In this document: in pieces, positions 34,991 to 44,814 of the stretch
Layout: every line of letters starts with the position of its first letter
Position numbering within the stretch: the stretch's first letter is position 1
Assembly: GCA_036346395.1 (NCBI GenBank)
Contig: CM070602.1
Coordinates: forward strand, 17,741,098-17,805,097
Length of the DNA stretch: 64,000 bases
Source of the DNA: Hsuehochloa calcarea
Lineage: Eukaryota; Streptophyta; Magnoliopsida; Poales; Poaceae
Direction: 5' to 3'
Notes under the pieces: generated by a model
Told to the model about the DNA's origin: nothing
The model's database searches: none
Seen by the model: only the letters and a program-made list of their open reading frames with translations
Program-made: the position numbers and the translations under genes

Positions 34991-36826
34991 TGTGGATATC
35001 GTGAGGATATGTGCATGATCTTAGGATGATGAGTCAATTGGCAATGGCTTTGTTGGTTTGTAAAATCTCGCGTTTTCGGGGTTTGCTTCAGTCTGTCAGA
35101 CCACAGGCGGTCTAACCGGTGACGTGGGCGGTCAGACCGCCCGTGGAGAGGTCCGACCGGCCGTGTTTGCCGGTCCGACCGGGTTCGGTTCAAAGTGGAT
35201 TTTGAAGCTAAGCCAAAAATAGGTTGTGTAGGCAAGTGAGGGGAGTCTCCTGGATGTGGTCACATAATTTTTGGAGCTCCCAGTCAAAAGTTGTATTCAT
35301 TTGAAAATTCCATAAGGTTTCGGATTTTCAAGATGAAATTCTGGCTAAGTCATTTCGGGCGGTCCGACTGGCCTGAAATCGATCGGACCGGCTGTGTGGG
35401 GCGGTCAGACCGTCGATCACTTGGAGGTTGGCCTTTGTGGCATTGATGTGTTTGGATTGTATTTATTGTGTGAACTTCAATGCTTTATTGTTGCATATTG
35501 CATTGTGGAACTGACGTGGGTCAAGTTGTGAAGAACTTGTTCCTGGAGACGATTTATTTGTCTATTGCTGTGCAGGTGGCTTGCAGGTCAACGACGTCAA
35601 CGGTGAGGTGGATCGGGACTACGCTTGGAGAGCTGAGGTCCAGAACGATCATGGATGCCGGGTGAGGTCGTGTGACTCAAGCATGGTGCAGAATAGGCAA
35701 GATGGATCGAACGGGTAGTTCGGTGCAGCTGGTTGGATCAGGCGGTGCGGAAGTCGGCGCAAGTCTCTGAGAGGTTCCGATGGGATTCGGACGGCAGAGA
35801 CTTGGCGACGTGATGAGAACCGCTGATCAACATACACGTGGTGAAGCAGGCGATTGCTTCAACAGATGTGTGTGAGTGGGTCCCATGTGTGTGTGGGTCC
35901 CATGTGTGAAACCCTAGCTCTCCTATAAATAGAAAGGGGGGAGATGTAAAACCCCTGGAAGCATTCATTTGGACCCCTCTACCTTTTTCTAGGGTTTGGA
36001 GAGGAGAGGAGAGGCTAGGGTTTGGAGAGATTGTATGTGTGCTCTTTGATTGAGCTCTTGTCCTCCATTGAAGGAGTGGCTTTGTATGCAATATATTGAT
36101 TCAATCAATCTTTTGATGTTTGCTCAAGGGTGAAGTCTCTCTTGTGGTCTTCTCTCTTTTGTTGATTTTGGTGCTTCCTTGATTCAAGTGTTTATGCTTG
36201 GTCTCTTGACCGATTTTATCTTGCTTTGATGTGTGGGAATACTCCTAGAACCATCTAGACCATCAACCCCCACAAGCAAGTCTTGAATCAAGATTTTCAT
36301 ATTTCTAGGGTTTGTGCACTTCTTTGATAAAATCTTCAGAGATCGATTCTGTGAAGTGGATCTGGAGGATCGTCGCTAGAAATAGGTCTCTAATATCCTT
36401 AGGGAGGTGTGCTTCAAATTTGATCAAGTTTCATTGCTTGAATCAAAAGTTGGACCAAATTTTGTTTTGGTGTTGGGCTTGGTATTTCGGCTCTGGACTA
36501 AATCGGTCGACCGATTTATAAACGGCGGTCAGACCGCCAGCATTCGGACCGCCCGTTAACGGTCGGTCGAACCGATTTCAATTGGTCGGACCGCCCTTTG
36601 GCAGCCGGTCAGACCGCCAGTGTCCAGACCAGCCCAGTGAGATCAATTCTCCACATTTGTTTCTTGTGGTTAAGGGGGTTATCGAATTCAACACAAGGCT
36701 TCCTCTGTGCATGTACTGATCTTCTTAGCTTTCTAGCTAAAGGAGAAAAGTTCGTGTTGGATTTGATTAAGGCGAAAAAGTCGAGAAAGCTCATATTCAC
36801 CCCCTAGTCGCCTTTACGGTCCTACA
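34991..36826 (+). repeat. 3' LTR of the gag-only element, also the 5' LTR of a truncated second copy
   Basis: This is a near-copy of 29009-30850. It ends CCTACA at 36826, and the PBS and gag start of a second unit follow at once. Its palindromes (36530-36620) are better preserved than those in the 5' LTR. Confidence 0.9.
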
Positions 36827-36916
36827 AGTGGTATCAGAGCCGGTTAGCTCTTCTCATAGATCTTAACCGGTCTTTGGAGCCATGGCGACTGACAGGTATT
36901 CAATCAGGCCACATGT
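36827..36916 (+). mobile_element. Truncated second internal unit: PBS plus the first codons of gag
   Basis: TGGTATCAGAGCCGGTTA recurs at 36829-36846, and the gag ATG recurs at 36882 with a few substitutions. Homology to 30851-30938 stops after GGCCACAT at about 36916. Beyond it lies an inverted LTR of the same wider family. Confidence 0.8.
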
Positions 36917-38399
36917 TCAAACAGATCAAACAGCCCGATGGCGAAGTTGCAAATGGATGAAACTTTTGATCTACAACTCCAAACTTGATGAAACTTGGAA
37001 CACACCTTCTCTATGATATTAGGAAGCTATTCCAATCGAAGATTGTGATAATTCTTAGAGGAACAAATATCCTTTCCCGTTTGATTGAAGAAGGTGCAAA
37101 ACCGGGTCAAAACGAAAACTAGGTCAAAACTCTTGCTCGTGGGTGATTGATGATCAAGATGATCCTAGATAGATTCCCACACGTCACAGTAAGTTAGATC
37201 GCGTGAAGAAACCAAGCAAAAACTAACGGATCAAAGAAAGACCCAAAATAATCAAATAGAGAGAAAGAACGCAATGAGACAAAACATTGATCAAACTTTC
37301 CTTTGATTGATTGATATGATATGGACTTACAGTCTCTCCATCAATGGAGGACAATGCTCAATCCAAGAGCACGAAAATCACATCAAACTATCAAGAACCC
37401 TAGTCTCCACAAAAGCTCTCCCTAAGAAAATTAGGGTTTACAAAAATTGTAAAAAAGACGAAGAGGAGGTGCAGCCACCTTCCTCCCCTATTTATAGTGG
37501 AGGCTTCGACCTTCTAGAAGTTTGACTCTTTTGGGCTCCTGTTAAGGCCCAAAACAAACGGGACACTTACGCACGCATTTTAATGCGCCGTCTTTAACAC
37601 CCTTTGACCTAACTAGCTACACCTTGCGCCATCTTGCGCCTCGGATTAGCCAATGGGTCACCCTTGTTCATCTTGCACCACGCTTGAGTGCATTGACCTC
37701 ACCCGGCATCGTCGATCGTTCTAGACCTCAGCTCTCCAAGCCTAGTCCCGATCTTCCTCGCTGTTGACCGTCGTTGACCACCAAGCAACCTGCACAACAA
37801 TAGACAAGTAAACCAAATTTGGAAATAAATTCTTCACAACTTGACCCATGTGAGTCAAAACATGCATCATGCAACATATATGCCCTGAAACTCATGACTT
37901 TGACCTAACAAACGAATATCGCCGCCACGACGGGCGACGAACCAAGTGAAAACCGGGCAGACCGCCCCTCGGGCCGGTCTAACCGCCCACCCTGGCCGGT
38001 CTGACCGCCAGCTATTGGCCGGTCAGACCGCTAGTAATGACTTAGCCGATTTTCAACATCTGAAAACCGAAACCTACTGGAAATTTCAAACCAATAGAAC
38101 TTTTAAATGGTGACTCCAAAAATTATGGGACCAGGTGCAATAGAATCCCCTCTCTTGCCTACACCCTCTATTTTTGGCCCAGCTCAATTCAACACTTTCT
38201 GACGTTGACCGGTCCGATCGCCGCTTATGGCCGGTCGGACCGATTTGGGACCGGCCTCGACCACGGCTATTGGCGACCGACCGGTTCGAGACTGACGAAT
38301 CGAACTTTTGCTGAAAACACGTGAAACGATAAACTGTAAACGCCATTGCCAATTGTCACATTATTCTAAGATCTGGAGCATATCCCCATGATATCCACA
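36917..38399 (-). repeat. Diverged LTR of the same family in minus orientation, truncated
   Basis: On the minus strand it starts TGTGGATATCATGGGGATA at 38399 and is collinear with 29009-about 30480. Shared blocks are the CAATTGGCAATGGC-like start, palindromes at 37955-38035 and 38200-38290, the AACCCTAG leader and TGTGGGAATA. The last part of the LTR is missing at the junction with 36916. It is closer to the LTR at 1-1171. No PPT lies at 38400, so it is a solo or 5' LTR. Confidence 0.75.
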
Positions 38400-39335
38400 G
38401 TAGCTTCTCCACGCATCATGCATTCCCTTTGATCTCCATGTGCTCCAGTGTAAGCACGACCACCTAAACTTTGGATTTCTCCATCCTAGTTCCAGTATTC
38501 CTAGTCATCAATCATGACCGTCTCCACACCTAACCTGCACATACAAAGATCAAAGAATGTTTTCCCAGCACAAGTTCTCCAACTTTACCAATATTAGTTC
38601 ACACACGCATATCACACTCTCATCTATCAATAAACACGAACCAGATCATCCACAACCTTAAAATTCCAGCTTTCAGAAAACAACTCGAGATCACTCTGTA
38701 AAATCGGTCTTATCGTTCTGTACACGCTGGTCATACCGCTAGCCGACCAGACACGGGTACTCAAGGCACTCGAAGAATACAAGAATTGAAACACTCGAAG
38801 CCTACAACTATTTACCGTAAGCGTACGACCACCGATCAGAAGCCTATGACCATCGATCACTGACCAGACACTGTAGCTTTCGACCTTCGACCAGTCACTG
38901 TAGCTTCGACCTTCGACCATGCACTGTAGCTTCGACTTTCGGCCAATCACTGTAGCTCGACTTTCGACCATGCACTGTACCTTCGACTATCGACCATGCA
39001 CAGTAACTTCTACCATCGACCAGTCACTGTAGCTTCGATCGTTGACCACAACTGTCCTTCGTACTCGGTACACACATCAACTTACAACTGAGTATATTAC
39101 TCAGTACTCGGAGCTACAGTACTCTTAACTATATCACTCGGTACTCGAGCTACAATACTTAGTCGAAAGGGATCATTGAGTATCACCGATTGGACGACCC
39201 AATACAAGACATGATCCGATCACCCACACTGAAAATTTCAACACTCAACTTTCACAAACACAAATGTTAATGTAACCCAATTTTTAATTATTTATCACCA
39301 CAAAATCTACCGTCAGTCCATATGATCTTAACACA
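38400..39335. repeat. Non-coding DNA with a tandem array of CTGTAGCTTCGACCTTCGAC-like units
   Basis: No gene is recognised. About 38868-39035 holds six to seven imperfect units of about 27 bp built from CGACCAGTCACTGTAGCTTCGA / CGACCATGCACTGTAGCTT. Confidence 0.6.
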
Positions 39336-39554
39336 GACGGAAAGACCTACAACCGCGGCGCGTACTTCCCCTTTGGGATCGGGCCTCACATCGGCATCGA
39401 CCAGAATCTTGGGATGGTCGAGGCCAAGGTGGCGCTCGCGGTGATGCTGCCAGGGTTTGTGTTCGTACTCTCACCGTCTTGTATTCATGCCCCAATGCCG
39501 CAGATTACCTTTCAGCCTCAATTTCGTGCCCAAGTCCTTGTTCACAAGATGTAA
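39336..39554 (+). pseudogene. Cytochrome P450 C-terminal fragment (CYP72 clan-like) with a mutated heme loop
   Basis: An open stretch of 72 codons ends in TAA (39552-39554). It reads GAYFPFGIGPHIGIDQNLGM, then VEAKVALAVML, then FVLSPSCIHAP and a basic end. This matches the last exon of CYP72-clan P450s: the heme-binding loop FGxGxRxCxG, then the xLxAK helix and the LSPSYxHAP strand. The heme-ligand cysteine position is Gly and the preceding Arg is His, so an active enzyme is not possible. Upstream exons are absent, so it is a relic or a captured exon. Confidence 0.75.
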
Positions 39555-41334
39555 GACATGCGTTAGGATTAGTGATCATAAGTTGTATGGCCTATGATTC
39601 TGTGTTGGCATGAAAAACTACAATACGTACAAGAATTTGCTCAGGGAAATGTTTTGTACTTTAGTGTTCATGTTTAGTTGTGTTGCTGTCAGCTTCATGC
39701 AGAAATAGGCTCATCAGTTGTGTTGCTGTGTTGTCCAAAGGATTGGAAGACTTACAGAAGCTTAGTAATATTTAGCAGTAGCATCTCCGATAATCATTTG
39801 GACCTAAAGTAACATCTGACCTGGATGTCTAAAAGGCCATCAAATATTCAAAGGGAGCGTAACAGATTAGACCTCAAGACTTTCAACAAGCAAATTACAA
39901 CTTGTATGTTCTCTAATCTCAACAAACTCTCTGTCATCTCTTCTAACAGACTGAATAAAACTTGAGGTATACATCAATAAGAACGACCATGCTGCACTTC
40001 TAAATGGTCTTCATGGATTTGTGTGCAAAATTCAGAGGGTGCACATCACATTTAGGGAGAGACCAAATCAGACAATTATCAATAAAATGAGGATTTCATC
40101 TTCAGCCGAGCAGTAGAAAGCAGCACAGTTTAAGAATCAACACTAAGTTTATCCAGTGATAAGTACATGAATCACCACACATGGGAAGAATTGGCCTAAG
40201 AAGCATACACAATTGAATGGCCGGTTACACATGCTAGATCAAGTAACTTTGGGAACACCAAAACGTCTATGTTTTCAGATGCATATAGGCCACAAGATGC
40301 TAAACCGAAACCATTAAACTACAATTGTAGATGATACTGGAAGTAAACCCACAGTAGTAAACATGACCAACAAACGGAGTATCATCCAGCCACCACCCAG
40401 TCCAGACCAGTCGCCTCCAGGCTCGTACGTCCATCCAGCCGCATTCAGCTAGTGGTAGTAGCAGTAGTAGTGTGGGAGGCAGCTGAATGGCCGGTTGTAG
40501 TAGTAGACTGGTAGTAGTAGTACACATCAATAATTCATGAGTAGAGAACATACAACATGACCAACAAATGGAGTATCATCCAGCCGTGGCCCAGTCGAGG
40601 CCACTCGCTTCCAGGCTCATACGTCCATCCAGCCGCATTCCCCATGCCATCCCCCACGACTCCCACACTACCACTACCACTACCACCGTCACTGCTGGTA
40701 GTGTTACAACTGACAAGCACTTGCTATGCCAACGAGGATAAGTGACAGCTGAGAAATCCAACTTCCATTCCCGCCTTAGTGCCTTACAAGGCCTTCGATT
40801 TTGAAAGGTCTTCAAGGGTTTATACAGCATTTCGTATAGGGAGGGCATGCTTCACAAACCAAAGTGTAGGAAGTTCCAGCTCATACATGAAGGGTCTCAA
40901 CTCTAAACAAAACAGGGATTCCACAATTTCGGCAGAACCATAGAGACTTCATCTGAGCATAACATATAGGTGCAATTTAAAATCATGAGCATATGCCAGT
41001 GATATGCCTACAACATGTCGTAAATCGGAAGAATTGGCCTTAATCAGCAAAAGCAGTTGAACTAACTGGTTCTCCACACAAGAACATCATGAGAGCATCT
41101 GTGTTTCTAGATTCATATACACGACAGCACAAAAAACAATGCAGAGGCTAACTAAACAACACATTAGGGCTTGAGATGATATCAATTGTTACTTCAACTT
41201 CACCAGCAAAAGTGGTCCAACATATGGGGTAAGCTTGCGCAATGAGATGACATAGAACTGTAATATGCATTGATTTGACTCTAGATTTAGCCTTACCTAC
41301 AGTGATTTCACCCTGAAAGGCTGATGCCGTGGCT
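39555..41334. repeat. Non-coding region with an 86-bp tandem duplication, downstream of the mTERF gene
   Basis: Copy 1 (40361-40446) and copy 2 (40555-40640) both run from ACATGACCAACAAA to CCAGCCGCATTC and differ by a few bases. TAG/GTA trinucleotide repeats lie between them. 41000-41334 probably includes the 3' UTR of the mTERF gene (minus strand). No other gene was seen. Confidence 0.6.
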
Positions 41335-42582
41335 TCAGCATTGAATCGAACCCTGATCCATGAATTCTTTGAATTTAATCTTCCCCTGATACGCCTTAAC
41401 AACGTCCGGCACATCTTTCTCGTACCTCCTCACAAACCTCTCAAAAAAATCCATGTTAGCACACAGCAATGTACGAAGCAAATTCATATCTTTCCCAATC
41501 TTCTCCTTAGTACTACCCTGCAATGTACGAAGCAAATTCATCTCTCTCCCAATCTTCCCCTCCCTCATCAGCACGCTCAGCACAGCACACCTAGGGAGGA
41601 TGTTCTTCTCCAAGCTGAGCGTGAGAACAGTAGGACGTGCAATCACATCAGTCAGCGCAACCTTCAGCTCGTCTCGGAAGAACCGGAGTTTCCCCTGGAT
41701 GTTTTCTTCAGTAAACACCAGTATATTGGGCTGTGTCCTGAATGCCTTGACCACCTCGCTCTCAGAAAGCCCGAAGCTCAGGTACAGTGCCATTCGTTGC
41801 GACCATGCCTCCCTCTTGAGTTTGGACAACGCCCGGAAGCCATTGACAAATCGTGAGTCCGTGATGGTCAGCCCGAGGGCCTCAAGGTCCTCAAAGATCC
41901 CGGCAATGCGGTTGGGCGTCAACGTAAGAACGCCGATTTGGATGACGAGAAGCTTCGAGATGGCCTTCTCGGTGAGGCCAAGACGGCGGAGCGCTTCCAC
42001 GGCGGGGCGCATGCTCTTGTCGAGGTCGAACCAAAGGGCGTAGGGGTTACGGGAGATAGCGGTGCGGATGTTGGCATCAGTGCCGAGGATGCCGCGGAGG
42101 AAGTCGACGCACGGGACGAGGTGCTTCTCGAGGCTGCGCGTGAGGATAGGCGCACGGACGAAGGCGGTGGCGGGGATGCCGAGGGAGGCGAAGAAGTCAA
42201 GCTTGGGCCGGAGGACCTTATCAGGGTCGACGAGGAGGAGTTGCGGGCCTCTGGGGAGCATCCGGGCGATTTCGGCGTCGGAGAAGCCGTGGCGGCGGAG
42301 GAGAGCGAGGGCGGCGTCGGCCTTGGCGGTGGAGCATATACGGATCCACCGGGAGGTCCTGGAGGCAGCGGCCGGGGAGAAGCCGCAGGAGGCGACGAGG
42401 TACGAAGCGGTGGGGCAGGGTTCCGGATCGGGGGTTCCCGCAAGGGGCGTCGAGGTGTAGTGACGGGAGAGGAGAGTGGCGTCGGGGTGGGGGTGGGAAT
42501 GGAGAGGATTTGAGCCGCCGGCTGCCCTGGTGGCGGTTCGGCGGAGGACGACGAGCCAGTGGCCGCCGGTTGAGGGGAACAT
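41335..42582 (-). CDS. mTERF-family organellar transcription/RNA-binding protein
   Basis: This is an intronless ORF of 415 codons from the ATG at 42582 (MFPSTGGHWLVVLRR); an in-frame upstream ATG at 42666 exists. I prefer 42582 because the next residues form an Arg-rich, acid-free presequence of mitochondrial or plastid type, and because 42590-42666 looks like UTR and Helitron end. Repeated about 30-residue mTERF helices follow: LLRRHGFSDAEIARMLPRGP, then PKLDFFASLGIP, ISRNPYALWFDLDKSM, VEALRRLGLTEKAISKLL, and LYLSFGLSESEVVKAFRTQP. The family binds nucleic acid in organelles and affects transcription, splicing or ribosome assembly; the target is unknown. A 19-residue tandem duplication lies at about 41470-41580 (GKIGREMNLLRTL / EKIGKDMNLLRTL). 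The 5' half is GC-rich and the 3' half AT-richer, as in many grass genes. Confidence 0.85.
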   Translation of the reverse strand: MFPSTGGHWLVVLRRTATRAAGGSNPLHSHPHPDATLLSRHYTSTPLAGTPDPEPCPTASYLVASCGFSPAAASRTSRWIRICSTAKADAALALLRRHGFSDAEIARMLPRGPQLLLVDPDKVLRPKLDFFASLGIPATAFVRAPILTRSLEKHLVPCVDFLRGILGTDANIRTAISRNPYALWFDLDKSMRPAVEALRRLGLTEKAISKLLVIQIGVLTLTPNRIAGIFEDLEALGLTITDSRFVNGFRALSKLKREAWSQRMALYLSFGLSESEVVKAFRTQPNILVFTEENIQGKLRFFRDELKVALTDVIARPTVLTLSLEKNILPRCAVLSVLMREGKIGREMNLLRTLQGSTKEKIGKDMNLLRTLLCANMDFFERFVRRYEKDVPDVVKAYQGKIKFKEFMDQGSIQC

Positions 42583-42929
42583 GTCGGGGTTTGGGAGTGG
42601 TACCGTGGACGGAAGAAAAACCCGTGAGACCTGGTTACTTATACACCGGATGTAAGTGCGTTGCAACTTAACCTAAATCTTATAAAAATAATATTTTCTA
42701 ACATATAAATCGAATCAAATAATTAAAATATGATGATACATACGAACATCACATTAATACAGCACGAGAAAACAAAAACTTTATATGACAAATCTAAAAA
42801 TGAACGGCAGTAAATAATATTGTCTCATAGTTTACTTCAATACATTAATAATTAACATATCATCATGTAAATTAAGTATAAACTAACTGATAAATTAGAA
42901 ATTATGCATTAAACATAAACGTAAACGTA

Positions 42930-44534
42930 AATTTAGAAATGAGGCTAATGCGGCAGCCTTATGAAAGACACATCCTCATCTCCAGCTTGTCACACAAAGA
43001 GAAAGAAAGCACACTCTACAAAATGACAAACAAAAGTTAAACAACATAAATCTATTGTATATTATATGTAAGAGATGTCAAAATATTGAGTGACTTGCTT
43101 ACGTTATTAATGTACAAACATTGTGCATCATTCCTTACGTCAACAACATGAATGGCAAAGTTCCTTATATTCACATCGTGCAGTATTACTTGTCGTAGTT
43201 CTGTTTAAAAAGAGTACTGATTAAATTATGAAAAAAAAATGTGCATACATTATTTACATGGTTGTTTACCTTTGAACTCTTGTGCGCTATCAACTTGAAA
43301 TCCAAAAAAGAAATTGGTACATCTCATTGTCATCAAGCAACCTTTTCAACATTATAGTGTATATGATTAGTATGTTATAGCAATTTGTTGAGTATCAAGA
43401 ATAGGATCGAAATAGCTCTACACATATCATATTGCCTATTCTTCTGTAGCATTGTCATAGCCAAAACATAGTACTCTTCACCTGCAAGTCTCCACCGTGT
43501 TAGATACTACACAATTAACCCATTCTAAACACGCACAAATAGTAAGTTATGGCTAATTCACAGAAAACATAGTCTCAATAAAAGATATGCAATATATTCT
43601 CCTTCAAGAGTGTAGAAAATATTATTGTGCTACTTGTACCTACCATCCATAATGCATAATTCCCTCATCGGTATAAGACATGAGAAGCCGTTGATGTGTT
43701 GAATTGGGCCTACGTGTACAATCAAACTGACCACATCTTGCCAAAGCTGCATAAAGTATTTCAATTGTGAGAAGTAACATTACAAAAAGTCTATTATATG
43801 AGAAGATACAATATGTGAAAACAGAGATCTTTTCAATAATTGACTTATTTGGTTTCTGATAAACCTCTTCAAAATACGTGAAGTAGGTAGGGAGATCAGA
43901 AAACTAAATAAAACTACTCAAATGCCGAACTGTAGTTTGGTACGTAAACCATAACTGAAGCTCCTTCCCAAATTCATTGGGATTTGGATCAACGTTTACC
44001 ACACGGGCCTCATAAGAATTTCCTTCCACAAGTAATCTATCAAATGTGTGCGCTTGTTTACCGAAGCAAAATACTTCTATTTTCATGCCTTAATAGAAAT
44101 ACGGAAAGCATATGGTCAATGTATGAAATGATCTTGATAGAAAAACTAAAATAACATGTGTGTCTAATAAATATTAAAGTAAATATCGGTACATACATTC
44201 TCATCAGCAACAATAATCTAAAGCATAGGTCCAGACATGTCCTCTCTCACAGGGAATTTGTGCACTACGTACACACGGAAGAACCACATGAAATGCACAC
44301 TATCTGCACCCAACTCATAAAAGTGGATGCATCTACAAAAGAGAAACCATCAACCATATTATTTTATTCATGTTAAATGTACATTAATTACATGCAAACA
44401 CACAAAAATATTAAATGAAAACAAAAAGGAAATATGCATAAAGGTGCCTTTGGAAAAACTTACCTAGGCTGAGATGGAGTGGGCGCATCAAACGGAGCAT
44501 AGACTCTACGAGTAAAAAAATTCCTAACCGACAT
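42930..44534 (-). pseudogene. RPA1-like OB-fold gene of the Helitron, multi-exon, broken
   Basis: Exon-like segments are 44534-44464 (MSVRNFFTRRVYAPFD), 44332-44197 (with HFYELGADS, VREDMSGPML, then TAG, then IIVADEN), about 44089-43904 (MKIEVFCFGKQAHTFDRLLV and SYEARVVNVDPNPNEF), and about 43750-43640 (DVVSLIVHVGPIQHINGF and a PMRELCIMDGR end). The segments have GT/AG borders and an OB-fold pattern typical of plant RPA70-like proteins carried by Helitrons. At least one in-frame stop is present. RPA is thought to bind the displaced single strand during Helitron movement. Confidence 0.55.
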
Positions 44535-44814
44535 GATGCTGACATGACACAACAAACAATTTGTCAGAAAGGACTCTAATACGAGCAAATTATGTTTTGT
44601 AACTTTTGTGTTAAACATTCCAATCAGACATACATCTTGATAAGGATGCCAATAGCAAACAACAAAGGATCACATAAAAAACATTTTTATATTTACACGG
44701 TTGTAAGTAAAACAAATTGAATACAAATCTCCACATTACAATAGTTTGCATGGTTTCTCTTCCAACATGTATACAAACCAAGTAAATTCAAGATAGTACA
44801 TAAACCATCTACGA

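Larger units (their letters stand above)
29009..36826 (+). mobile_element. Gag-only copia-type LTR retrotransposon (TR-GAG-like)
   Basis: The element has two long LTRs (29009-30850 and 34991-36826, both TGTGG...CCTACA), a tRNA-Met-type PBS (TGGTATCAGAGC at 30853), one gag reading frame (30906-33601) and about 1.4 kb of non-coding DNA before a purine-rich tract and the 3' LTR. No protease, integrase, RT or RNase H is visible in the 4.1-kb internal region. The LTRs differ by few substitutions by eye but show small indels. It must have depended on pol from a related element. No target duplication can be scored on the right, because internal sequence of another copy follows directly. Confidence 0.85.

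Noticed and set aside
41919..42513. ORFs of 130-190 codons on both strands overlapping the mTERF gene
   Set aside because: They are shadows of the GC-rich mTERF frame; only the minus-strand frame ending at 41335 shows mTERF repeats.
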